64,000 nucleotides of DNA, taken from positions 1-64,000 of the forward strand of contig JAUZQE010000002.1 in NCBI GenBank assembly GCA_030733815.1. Reading direction: 5' to 3'. How positions within the stretch are numbered: position 1 is the first letter of the stretch; the number at the start of each line of letters is the position of its first letter. The notes below the pieces were generated by a model that had not been told where the DNA came from, searched no databases, and was given only the letters and a program-made list of their open reading frames with translations. A program made the translations under genes and the position numbers. Source of the DNA: Yanghanlia caeni. GTDB lineage: Bacteria; Pseudomonadota; Gammaproteobacteria; Burkholderiales; Burkholderiaceae_B. Positions 52,454-61,159 of this stretch are shown piece after piece.

Positions 52454-54885
52454 CTTCAACCATCAGGAAACCCGTCAACGTGAGTTCCCCAGCATTGCAT
52501 GTCGTTCACATCATTTCCGGCCTGGGTCAGGGCGGTGCCGAAACGGTGCTGCACCGGCTCGTCGCGACCCCGCATCAGCAGGCGGTGCACACCGTAGTGT
52601 CGCTCGGGGATGAAGGCGTCTTCGGCCCGCGCCTGCGCGAGGCCGGGGTCACGGTGCACGCGCTGCACATGAAGCGCAGTCCGCTTGCGCCGCTGGTCGG
52701 TGTGTGGCGCCTGTACCGCCTGCTCAGGCAGATCCGGCCCGACGTCGTGCAGACCTGGATGTATCACGCCGATCTGCTGGGCGGTGCCGTGGCGCGCCTG
52801 GCCGGCATCCGCGCCGTGGCCTGGGGTATCCGCAATTCGGGCGCCGATCTCGGCCACGGCAGCCGCAGCGCCCGCGCGCTCGCATGGGTGTGCGCCCGCG
52901 TCTCGCGCTGGTTGCCCGGTGTCATCGTGGCGTGCGCCGAGGGCGCGGCACGTCGGCATCGCGACTGGGGATACGACGCCGATCGCATGATCGTGATTCC
53001 GAACGGTTACGACATGCAGACGTGGCACCCTGACCCGCAAGCGCGCGCCGCAGTGCGGCAGGAGCTGGGGCTGGCAGCGCAAACGCCGGTCATCGGCAGT
53101 GTGGCGCGCTGGAATCCGCTCAAAGATCACACCAATCTCCTGAACGCCTTTGCACGCTGTCTCACGCGTCACCCCGAGTTGCGTTGCGTGCTGGTGGGGC
53201 AAGGGCTGGACCGCAGCAACGCCGGGCTGATGGCGCTGCTGCAGAAACTGGACATTGCCGACAGGGTGATCCTGCTCGGGCGGCGTGACGACGTGCCGCG
53301 CATTCTCAACGCGCTCGACATCTACGTGCTCTCCAGTCGGGCGGAAGGTTTCCCCAACGTGGTGGCAGAAGCCATGGCCACGGGTGTGCCGTGCGTGGTC
53401 ACGAACGTGGGCGATGCGGCCCGGATCGTGGGCGACTGCGGCTGGGTGGTGGCTGCGCGCGACGCCGTGTCGCTGGCGGGTGCGCTCGATGCCGCCGTCA
53501 GTCTGCTGCTCAGCGAGACCGGCCGCGAACGGTATGTTGCGCGTTCGGTTCGCGGTCGTGAACGCGTGCAGCGCAAGTTCGGACTGGATGCCATGCGCGA
53601 ACGCTACCACACCGTGTGGCAGCGTCTTGCCGTCGACTATCCGACGCCCCGGCCGGCAGGCGATCGCGCGGGGCGCCGCGAAGGCTACATTCCTGCTCAT
53701 CCGGCGGCGTCTGCTGCGCATGAGGCGGCAACATCAGCCGCGCCGGCGGAATCGTCGCGTCGTGCCCGCCGCATCCTCTTTCTGGTCAACAACCCCGCAT
53801 TCTTCGTTTCGCACCGCCTGCCGATTGCGCAGGGTGCCCGTGCCGCCGGCTACGAGGTGCACGTGGCCACAATGGACGGCCCGGCTGTGGCACAGATTCG
53901 TGAGCACGGATTCGTGCATCACGTCATTCCCATGTCGCGCAGTGGCCGCAACCCCGTTCAGGAGCTGCAAAGCCTTTACGCATTCTGGCGCCTGTTCCGG
54001 ACATTGCGACCCGATCTGATTCATGCCGTGACGATCAAGCCCGTGCTGTATGGCGGCATCGCGGCACGGCTGGCGGGCGTGCCCGCCTACGTGGCGGCGG
54101 TGTCCGGGCTGGGCTTCGTGTTCATGAGGCGTGCCGGGCGCTTCGACGTTCAGCGGCTTGCCACCACGCTGTTGTACCGGCTGGCCTTGGGGCACCGCAA
54201 CAGCAGGGTGGTGTTTCAGAACCGCAGCGATCGCCAGGAGCTGCGCGAGGCCGGCGTGGTGCAGCCGGGTCAGACGGTGCTGATACGGGGTTCGGGCGTC
54301 GATCTCGAGGCCTATGCGCCCACTCCGGAACCCGAAGGACCGCCCGTGGCGGTGATGGTGGCACGGTTGCTGACGGACAAGGGCGTGCGCGAATTCGTAT
54401 CCGCCGCGCGCATGACGACCGGGCACCGCAGCGGGTTGCGCTGGGTGCTGGTGGGGGGGCCGGATCCCGGCAATCCCGCCAGCATCACGCATGACGAGTT
54501 TCAGCGCTGGCAGGCCGACGGCGTGGTTACCTGCCTGGGCGAACGGGAAGACGTGGCACAGCTGTATCAGAGCGCCCACATTGCCGTGCTGCCTTCCTAC
54601 CGCGAGGGCCTGCCGCGGTCACTCATCGAGGCTGCCGCCTGCGGGCGCGCCGTGGTGACGACCGATGTGCCGGGGTGCCGCGACGCGATCGAGCCGGGTG
54701 TGACGGGCCTGCTGGTGCCGCCACGTGATTCCGCGGCCCTTGCTGACGCCGTGCTGCGGCTGGCCGACGATGCCGAGCTGCGCCGGCGCATGGGGGCGGC
54801 GGGGCGGGCGCTTGCCGAACAGGCCTTCGACATCAACAAGGTCGTTCAGGCCCACCTCGAGGTTTACGCGCAGCTGCTTGAATGA
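52450..54885 (+). CDS. Fusion of two GT4 glycosyltransferases
   Basis: This 811-residue protein contains two complete GT-B glycosyltransferases. The first (about residues 15-395) has HIISGLGQGGAETVLHRLV and SSRAEGFPNVVAEAMATGVP. The second (about 437-811) begins RRILFLVNNPAFFVSHRLPI, the WcaA/PglA-like class that includes HAVTIKPVLYGGIAARL, with donor-site PSYREGLPRSLIEAAACGRA. A roughly 40-residue Ala/Pro/Arg linker joins them. No stop or frameshift separates them, and flanking genes overlap by ATGA at the start. The two halves probably catalyse consecutive sugar additions. Fusion is unusual compared with separate genes in related loci. Confidence 0.88.
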   Translation: MTSTIRKPVNVSSPALHVVHIISGLGQGGAETVLHRLVATPHQQAVHTVVSLGDEGVFGPRLREAGVTVHALHMKRSPLAPLVGVWRLYRLLRQIRPDVVQTWMYHADLLGGAVARLAGIRAVAWGIRNSGADLGHGSRSARALAWVCARVSRWLPGVIVACAEGAARRHRDWGYDADRMIVIPNGYDMQTWHPDPQARAAVRQELGLAAQTPVIGSVARWNPLKDHTNLLNAFARCLTRHPELRCVLVGQGLDRSNAGLMALLQKLDIADRVILLGRRDDVPRILNALDIYVLSSRAEGFPNVVAEAMATGVPCVVTNVGDAARIVGDCGWVVAARDAVSLAGALDAAVSLLLSETGRERYVARSVRGRERVQRKFGLDAMRERYHTVWQRLAVDYPTPRPAGDRAGRREGYIPAHPAASAAHEAATSAAPAESSRRARRILFLVNNPAFFVSHRLPIAQGARAAGYEVHVATMDGPAVAQIREHGFVHHVIPMSRSGRNPVQELQSLYAFWRLFRTLRPDLIHAVTIKPVLYGGIAARLAGVPAYVAAVSGLGFVFMRRAGRFDVQRLATTLLYRLALGHRNSRVVFQNRSDRQELREAGVVQPGQTVLIRGSGVDLEAYAPTPEPEGPPVAVMVARLLTDKGVREFVSAARMTTGHRSGLRWVLVGGPDPGNPASITHDEFQRWQADGVVTCLGEREDVAQLYQSAHIAVLPSYREGLPRSLIEAAACGRAVVTTDVPGCRDAIEPGVTGLLVPPRDSAALADAVLRLADDAELRRRMGAAGRALAEQAFDINKVVQAHLEVYAQLLE

Positions 54886-54912
54886 GTGTCGGGCAGGCGC
54901 GCGTACGGCGCT

Positions 54913-56304
54913 TCAGAAGGGCAGGCTGATGTCCGGCTTGAGCGCGGTCAGTGCATCACGAAATTCGTTTTTGATGCGGGTCAGCGCTGCCTCGGTTTCC
55001 GCCTCGAAGCGCAGCACGATGACCGGCGTGGTGTTCGAGGGCCGGGCAAGGCCGAAGCCGTCGGCGTACTCGGCCCGCACGCCGTCGATGGTGATCAGCG
55101 ATTGCGCAGTCGCGAACTTGCCTTCCGACTGCAGGCGGGCGATCAGTGCGTGCGGCTCGCCTTCCTGCATTTCAATCTTCAGTTCGGGTGTTGACACGTC
55201 TTTCGGCAGCGCCTCGAGAACGGCCGAGGGGTCGGGGTGTGCCGACAGGATCTCGAGCAGACGAGCCGCCGTGTAGAGCCCGTCGTCGAAACCGAACCAG
55301 CGCTCCTTGAAGAAGATGTGCCCGCTCATCTCGCCGGCGAGCGGCGCGCCTGTCTCGGCGAGCTTGGCCTTGATGAGCGAGTGCCCGGTCTGCGCCATGA
55401 GTGGCGTACCGCCGGCGGCCGTGATCGCCCGCGCCACGTGGCGGCTGCACTTGACGTCGAAAATGATGGTGGCGCCGGGCTGGCGGCTCAACACATCTTG
55501 TGCGTACAGAATGAGCTGGCGATCAGGCCAGATGATTTCCCCCGATTTGGTCACGACGCCTACCCGGTCGGCATCGCCATCGAAGGCGAGCCCCAGTTCG
55601 CAGTCGGTGGCCCGGACATGCCGGATCAGGTCTTCCAGGTTGTGGGGATCGGCCGGATCGGGATGGTGATTGGGAAAGGTGCCGTCGACATCGCAATACA
55701 GTGTGTCGACCTCGCAGCCCAGTGCCGTGAACAGCTTTTCGGCCAGCACTGCGCCCACACCATTGCCGCAGTCGAGCGCGACGCGCATGGGGCGCCGCAG
55801 GCGAACGTCGCCGGTGATGCGCTGTACGTAATCGGGCTTGACGTCGCGCTGTTGGCGCTCGCCTTGCGGCCCGGCCGGATCACGTTCGGCCAGCGCCTGC
55901 ATGCGGGTGTGCAGATCGCGGATATCCGGCCCGTAAAGCGTGCGCCCCGCCATCATGATCTTGAAGCCGTTGTAATCGGGCGGGTTGTGGCTGCCCGTGA
56001 TGGCCACACCCGAGCCGGTTTTGCGCACGTGCGCGGCAAAGTACACGAGCGGCGTGGGCACCATGCCGATGTCCAGCGTGTCGAGGCCTTCGGAGTTCGC
56101 CCCTTCGTGCAGCGCGTCGGCCAGCTGCGGACTGCTCAGCCGGCCGTCGAATCCGATGACCAGCTCGGTGACCCCCTGTTCGCGCGCCAGCATGGCCAGG
56201 GCGCGGCCCAGCAGGCGGGCAAAGTCGGGATTGAGCTGCGCGGGAACGATGCCGCGAATGTCGTAGGCTTTGAAAACGGCGCTGGGCAGTGCGGAGGTGG
56301 TCAC
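54913..56304 (-). CDS. Phosphomannomutase/phosphoglucomutase
   Basis: This 463-residue alpha-D-phosphohexomutase has the phosphoserine at about Ser105 in GVAITGSHNPPDYNGFK, the metal loop FDGDADRVGVVTKSG, the sugar-binding GEMSGHIFFKERWFGFDDG and a C-terminal phosphate site (LRFEAETEAALTRIKNEF). It interconverts hexose 6- and 1-phosphates for nucleotide-sugar supply. Start is GTG at 56304 with AAGGAA upstream; the longer upstream reading is low in coding character. Convergent with the polysaccharide genes (27-base gap), so it is regulated separately although functionally linked. Related to AlgC/ManB. Confidence 0.93.
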   Translation of the reverse strand: MTTSALPSAVFKAYDIRGIVPAQLNPDFARLLGRALAMLAREQGVTELVIGFDGRLSSPQLADALHEGANSEGLDTLDIGMVPTPLVYFAAHVRKTGSGVAITGSHNPPDYNGFKIMMAGRTLYGPDIRDLHTRMQALAERDPAGPQGERQQRDVKPDYVQRITGDVRLRRPMRVALDCGNGVGAVLAEKLFTALGCEVDTLYCDVDGTFPNHHPDPADPHNLEDLIRHVRATDCELGLAFDGDADRVGVVTKSGEIIWPDRQLILYAQDVLSRQPGATIIFDVKCSRHVARAITAAGGTPLMAQTGHSLIKAKLAETGAPLAGEMSGHIFFKERWFGFDDGLYTAARLLEILSAHPDPSAVLEALPKDVSTPELKIEMQEGEPHALIARLQSEGKFATAQSLITIDGVRAEYADGFGLARPSNTTPVIVLRFEAETEAALTRIKNEFRDALTALKPDISLPF

Positions 56305-56457
56305 GGTAATTTCCTTGTGTATCGGTGTGGGCGGGCGGCATGGGGCGTGCCCGCGGGCCTGGCGGCGGGCCGCCTTCATGCGGCGCGGCCATAATATCGT
56401 GACCGGGCGGGCGACGCCAGGGCGATAAAATGCAGGGTTACGCGTTGGAGAGGCGAA

Positions 56458-57873
56458 ATGAGGGCTGTGGACGAACTGATTGGCCTGCTGGGTGCGGCGC
56501 ACGTGCTTACGGGTGCCGACACCGGGCCCTACGTCACCGACTGGCGCGGGCGCTACAGTGGCCGGCCGCTGGCGGTGGTTCGGCCCGGTTCCGTGCACGA
56601 ACTGGCCGACGTCGTGAAGTGGTGCGCCGCCCGCGGCGTGCCCATGATTCCCCAGGGTGGAAATACCGGCCTGTGTGGGGGGGCGACGCCCGATGAAACG
56701 GGCCGCGCCCTCCTGGTTGTGCTGACGCGGCTGAACGCGATTCGCGCCGTCGATACCGGGAACGACACCATGGTCGTCGAGGCAGGCTGCACGCTGCAGG
56801 CGGTGCAGCAGGCGGCGCATGATGCCGACCGTCTCTTTCCGCTGTCGCTGGCGGCCGAAGGCAGCTGCACCATCGGCGGTAACCTGGCCACCAACGCCGG
56901 GGGCACGCAGGTCCTTCGCTACGGCACCGCACGCGAGCTGGTGCTGGGGCTGGAAGTGGTGACCCCACAGGGCGAGATCTGGAACGGCTTGCGCGGCCTG
57001 CGCAAAGACAACACCGGTTACGACCTGCGCAATCTGTATATCGGCAGCGAAGGCACGCTGGGATTCATCACGGCCGCCACGCTCAAGCTGTTCCCGCGGC
57101 CGGTGGCGCAATGCACGGCGCTGCTTGCGCTGCCGTCGATCGAGGCTGCCGTGGCGATGCTGGCCCGCGCCCGCAAGGGGTTTTCCGCAGCGCTCACCGC
57201 CTATGAGCTGATTGCGGCCAACTGCCTGCAGGCCGTGGTCGAGTGCTTTCCCGAGCAGCGGCTGCCGTTTGACGATGCGGCGCGCGCCGCACCATGGTTT
57301 GCGCTGCTCGAACTGTCAGACAGCGAAAGCGAGGCCCACGCGCGCGAACGGTTCGAGGCCGTGATCGGCGACGCGCTCGAGGCCGGGCTGGTGTCGGATG
57401 CCGCAATTGCGGCAAGCGCCACGCAAAGCCGTGCGCTCTGGCGCCTGCGCGAAAGCATTCCGCTTGCGGAAAAGGCCTACGGCAAGAACGTCAAGCACGA
57501 CATCTCGGTGCCGGCCTCGCGCATGGCCGAATTCGTAGCCACCACCAACGCGGCGCTGCAGGCGGCGCACCCCGGGGTCGAACACGTGATCTTCGGTCAT
57601 CTGGGCGATGGAAACCTGCATTACAACGTGGCGTGCGGCACGGCGTACACCGAAGAGGCGCTGCTTGCGCGGCAAAGCGAAATCCACGCCCTGGTGCACG
57701 ACCGCGTGCATGCCTTTGGCGGTTCAATCAGCGCCGAACACGGCATCGGGCAGCTCAAGCGCGACTATTTGCCGCGCTACAAAGACGCGGTCGAGCTGGA
57801 CTTGATGCGACGCATCAAGGCTGCGCTCGACCCGCAGGGAATCATGAACCCGGGCAAGGTGCTGCCCGGTTGA
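56458..57873 (+). CDS. FAD-linked oxidase, D-2-hydroxyacid dehydrogenase (GlcD/D2HGDH) family
   Basis: This 471-residue flavoprotein of the VAO fold has the FAD-binding PCMH domain (MIPQGGNTGLCGGATPDETG, about residues 62-81; GSCTIGGNLATNAGG). The C-terminal domain has metal/substrate residues in HVIFGHLGDGNLHYNVA and SAEHGIGQLKRDYL. It oxidises a 2-hydroxyacid such as D-2-hydroxyglutarate, D-lactate or glycolate. No glcE/F partners are present, which favours the single-subunit D2HG/D-lactate type. Divergent from the phosphomutase and convergent with fahA (4-base gap). Confidence 0.9.
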   Translation: MRAVDELIGLLGAAHVLTGADTGPYVTDWRGRYSGRPLAVVRPGSVHELADVVKWCAARGVPMIPQGGNTGLCGGATPDETGRALLVVLTRLNAIRAVDTGNDTMVVEAGCTLQAVQQAAHDADRLFPLSLAAEGSCTIGGNLATNAGGTQVLRYGTARELVLGLEVVTPQGEIWNGLRGLRKDNTGYDLRNLYIGSEGTLGFITAATLKLFPRPVAQCTALLALPSIEAAVAMLARARKGFSAALTAYELIAANCLQAVVECFPEQRLPFDDAARAAPWFALLELSDSESEAHARERFEAVIGDALEAGLVSDAAIAASATQSRALWRLRESIPLAEKAYGKNVKHDISVPASRMAEFVATTNAALQAAHPGVEHVIFGHLGDGNLHYNVACGTAYTEEALLARQSEIHALVHDRVHAFGGSISAEHGIGQLKRDYLPRYKDAVELDLMRRIKAALDPQGIMNPGKVLPG

Positions 57874-57877
57874 ACGA

Positions 57878-59200
57878 TTACACCGGAAGGGCGGGCAGCA
57901 CGATGCCCGTGCATTCGCCCAGGCTGATGACGGGGTAGCCCGGCTTGCTGCAGTGCGCCCGCAGAATGACTTCGTCGTGATCGTGCAGGAAGCTGCGCTC
58001 TTCGCCCCACGGTAGCGTAATGGGGTTTTTACCACTGAGCGTCAACTCCATTAGCGAGCCGGCTTCATCTTCCTGAGGCCCCGACAGTGTGCCGGTTCCG
58101 AGCAAGTCGCCGGGCTGCATGCGGCAGCCGTTCACGGTATGGTGCGCAAGCAGTTGCGCCATGCTCCAGTAAGCGTCGCGGAAGTTGCTGCGCGACAGCC
58201 GGGCGGGTTCGGCCCCCTGGCTGCGCGATTGTTCGGTGGTGAGCAGCACTTCGAGCTCGACCGACACCGCACCGGCCTTGCTGTTCGCGTCGCAAGACAG
58301 GTAAGGCAGTGGTTGCGGTTCGCCTTCGGCGCGCCGGAAGGGTTCGCGGAAGGGGGCCAGCGCTTCCAGGGTGACGACCCATGGCGAAATCGTGCTGGCA
58401 AAATTCTTGGCCAGGAACGGGCCGAGCGGCTGGTATTCCCACGCCTGCAGGTCACGTGCCGACCAGTCGTTCAGAATGCACAGGCCGAAGATGTGCGATT
58501 CTGCGGCCTCGATGCCGATGCGCTGCCCCTGCGCGTTACCCGGCCCCACGAAGATTCCCAGCTCGAGCTCGTAGTCGAGCCGCGCGCACGGGCCGAATCC
58601 CGGTGCGTCGCCTTCGGCGGCGGGCCGGGTCTGGCCCACCGGGCGATGAAAGTGCTGGCCGGAAACGCCGATTGTGGAGGCGCGGCCGTGGTAGCCGATG
58701 GGCACCCACTTGTAGTTGGGCAACAGGGGGTTGTCGGGGCGGAACTGCCTGCCCACGGCCGTGGCGTGGTGCACCGAGATGTAGAAGTCGGTGTAGTCGC
58801 CGATGAGCGCAGGAACGTCGTGTTCGACGGCTGCGCGATCGAGCAGCAGAGGTTCGAGCCGGTTCTGCAGGGCCGCGCCTTCGCGCAGGGCCCGCGAGAG
58901 CTCGCGTCGCAGGGCCGACCAGTGGGCCGTTCCCAGCGCCATGAGCGCATTGAGGGTGCTGCCGGTACAGGCCTGCAGGGCGTCGGCCGCCAGACCTTGC
59001 CAGGGTTGCAGCGCGGCAAGCGCTGCCATGTCGAGCACCTTGTCGCCGATGGCCACGCCCACCCGGAACGCCCCGTTGCCGCCTTTTTCGCGAAATACGC
59101 CGAAGGGCAGGTTCTGTATGGGAAAGCCGTTGTTGGGCACATTGGCGGAGGCCACCCAGCTTTTGAGGCCGGGATCGTGTGTTTCGTTCAGCTGTGACAT
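57878..59200 (-). CDS. fahA: Fumarylacetoacetase
   Basis: This 440-residue hydrolase cleaves fumarylacetoacetate to fumarate and acetoacetate, the last step of tyrosine/homogentisate breakdown. Motifs include DYTDFYISVHHATAVGRQFR, PIGYHGRASTIGVSG, DYELELGIFVG and LGTGTLSGPQ near the end. Full length. It is the last gene of a minus-strand set with DUF2783, a flavin hydroxylase and an MBL protein. No homogentisate dioxygenase (hmgA) is in the window, which is its usual partner. Confidence 0.95.
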   Translation of the reverse strand: MSQLNETHDPGLKSWVASANVPNNGFPIQNLPFGVFREKGGNGAFRVGVAIGDKVLDMAALAALQPWQGLAADALQACTGSTLNALMALGTAHWSALRRELSRALREGAALQNRLEPLLLDRAAVEHDVPALIGDYTDFYISVHHATAVGRQFRPDNPLLPNYKWVPIGYHGRASTIGVSGQHFHRPVGQTRPAAEGDAPGFGPCARLDYELELGIFVGPGNAQGQRIGIEAAESHIFGLCILNDWSARDLQAWEYQPLGPFLAKNFASTISPWVVTLEALAPFREPFRRAEGEPQPLPYLSCDANSKAGAVSVELEVLLTTEQSRSQGAEPARLSRSNFRDAYWSMAQLLAHHTVNGCRMQPGDLLGTGTLSGPQEDEAGSLMELTLSGKNPITLPWGEERSFLHDHDEVILRAHCSKPGYPVISLGECTGIVLPALPV

Positions 59201-59244
59201 GTACTCGTGATTCCTGCTTCTGCTGCTGTGGTGTTGCGTTGCAC

Positions 59245-59451
59245 TCAGGCTTCGGCCATGACCGATCTGCGTGCCTCGTCGAGCGCCTGGGAAATGACGT
59301 TCAGGTCGCCGATGTGATTCGATAGTAACAAGACCAGGGCAGCGTTCATTGCGTTGCTTTCATTTGTGGTCAGGTCACGATGCGCGCTGATGAGGCGTTC
59401 GTAGAATGCATCGGGCACGTTGAAGTTCGACTGCGTGTTCAGTTGTGACAT
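59245..59451 (-). CDS. DUF2783 small protein
   Basis: This 68-residue protein begins MSQLNTQSNFNVPDAFYERL and has the conserved helical core DLTTNESNAMNAALVLLLSN. Members are typically encoded next to FAD monooxygenases; function is unknown. The start at 59451 overlaps the flavoprotein stop by 13 bases and has a GGAGG site upstream, so expression is coupled. Its first codons (ATG TCA CAA CTG AAC) closely repeat those of fahA downstream. Confidence 0.8.
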   Translation of the reverse strand: MSQLNTQSNFNVPDAFYERLISAHRDLTTNESNAMNAALVLLLSNHIGDLNVISQALDEARRSVMAEA

Positions 59452-61130
59452 GACGATACCTCCTTGGTGCAAGTGGCGGTGTGCAGGGCCCTGCGAATAT
59501 CGTCGATTCCGGGGTTGCGCCAGCGTGCTGCGATGTGCTGGTCGGGCCGGATCAGATAGCAGGCGCCGGAACGGACGTCGTACCGGCTGGCCAGAACAGA
59601 GTCCTGATCCACCACATACTCGGTGCCCGCGGTGATGTCTCCTTCCAGTGCGGGCGGAACGATGAGGATACAGCGAAGCGGTATCGATTGTGAACCCGGG
59701 TTTACCAATTGTGACAGCAGGTCGGGATCGGGCAGTTTTTCGTCGCAGAAAAACACCACACAGAAGCTGCCGCCCAGCTGGCTCAGCCACCATACGGTCT
59801 GACCGTCCTGGGTGACGGGGCCGTCGGGCGCCACGGCACCAACCGGCAAGGCGGGGTTGAACGCGTCGGTGTCGGGCGTGTTCAGGCTCGATTCCGTATA
59901 GAAGGTGGCCACAGAAAGACGCCCGCTGTTCACCAGCCGGCGGGCGAAATCATGATGCTTGGCCAGCCGCAGCACGGCATTGCGGAACATCAGGCTGATC
60001 TCGCTCTTGGGCGTGATGAAATCGGTGGATCGCGTGGAGTTCAGGATGTTCTCGTCGGCGGCGAATTCGCGTTCCTCACCGTAGGTGTCGAGCAGCGAGT
60101 CGGGCGCCGCACCCCGCATCACCAGGTCAAGCTTCCAGGTGAGGTTGTCGATGTCCTGCACGCCGCTGTTCGCGCCACGCGCGCCGAACGGCGAGACGCG
60201 GTGCGCGGCATCTCCGGCAAAGAATACCCGGCCGTGCCGGAAGGAATCCATGCGCTCACAGGCAAAGGTGTACACGCTCACCCATTCGATCTGCACGTCG
60301 ACGTCCTGGCCCAGCAGCGCACGGATGCGCGGCAGCACTTTTTCGGGCTTCGATTCTTCGGCCGGGTCGGCGTCCCAGCCCAGCTGGAAGTCGATGCGCC
60401 AGACGTTGTCGGGCTGGCTGTGCAGCAGCACCGACTGGTTGGGGTGGAAGGGCGGATCGAACCAGAACCAGCGCTCGGCCGGGAAATCGGCCTGCAGCTT
60501 TACGTCGGCGATCAGGAAGCGGTCGCGGAAGATCTGGCCGTGCGCCTCCTGCCCCAGCATCTTGCGTAGCGGCGAGCGTGCGCCGTCGCAGGCGATCAGC
60601 CAGTCGGCCGTTGCCGTATAGCTGCCGTCGGGTGTTTCGACCGTGACGCGCACCGGGCCGCTCGTGTGCTCATCGAGCGCCGTGACGCGATGCTTCCAGC
60701 GGATTTCGATGAGCGGTTCGGCCTCGCACTGTTCGTACAGATATCCTTCGCAGTAATACTGCTGCAGATTGATGAAGGCGGGGCGCCGGTGACCGGCTTC
60801 GGGCAGCAGGTCGAAGTTCCACACCTCTTCTTCACGGAAGAAGACGCGCCCCACGTTCCATGAAATGCCCTTCTGCACCATGCGCTCGCCCACGCCCAGA
60901 CGGTCCCAGACGTCGAGCGTGCGCTTGGCAAAACAGATGGCCCGCGAGCCGACCGAAAGCGTGTCGTCGTCGTCGAGCACCACCACGGGGTGTCCATGGC
61001 GTGCAAGGTCGAGCGCCATGCTCATGCCCACCGGGCCGGCACCCACCACGATCACCGGGTGATGGGTGGGCGCATCGGGTGCGAGCGGGCGGTACGGCAG
61101 GCGCAGTGTTTGGTAGTCGATGTCTCCCAC
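59439..61130 (-). CDS. FAD-dependent aromatic hydroxylase (MhpA/PheA-like flavoprotein monooxygenase)
   Basis: This 563-residue single-component flavin monooxygenase has the FAD-binding GxGxxG in VIVVGAGPVGMSMALDLARH, the DG motif ACDGARSPLRKMLG, and GRVFFAGDAAHRVSPFGARG. The C terminus is a thioredoxin-like domain usual for this class. It is predicted to hydroxylate a phenolic acid with NAD(P)H and oxygen. Start is GTG at 61130, chosen because AGGAG lies 7 bases upstream. Neighbouring fahA suggests a route to a ring-cleavage product hydrolysed to fumarate. Substrate is not known. Confidence 0.88.
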   Translation of the reverse strand: MGDIDYQTLRLPYRPLAPDAPTHHPVIVVGAGPVGMSMALDLARHGHPVVVLDDDDTLSVGSRAICFAKRTLDVWDRLGVGERMVQKGISWNVGRVFFREEEVWNFDLLPEAGHRRPAFINLQQYYCEGYLYEQCEAEPLIEIRWKHRVTALDEHTSGPVRVTVETPDGSYTATADWLIACDGARSPLRKMLGQEAHGQIFRDRFLIADVKLQADFPAERWFWFDPPFHPNQSVLLHSQPDNVWRIDFQLGWDADPAEESKPEKVLPRIRALLGQDVDVQIEWVSVYTFACERMDSFRHGRVFFAGDAAHRVSPFGARGANSGVQDIDNLTWKLDLVMRGAAPDSLLDTYGEEREFAADENILNSTRSTDFITPKSEISLMFRNAVLRLAKHHDFARRLVNSGRLSVATFYTESSLNTPDTDAFNPALPVGAVAPDGPVTQDGQTVWWLSQLGGSFCVVFFCDEKLPDPDLLSQLVNPGSQSIPLRCILIVPPALEGDITAGTEYVVDQDSVLASRYDVRSGACYLIRPDQHIAARWRNPGIDDIRRALHTATCTKEVSSCHN

Positions 61131-61159
61131 TGCCGTTCTCCTTTGGTGTGTTGTGGTTA

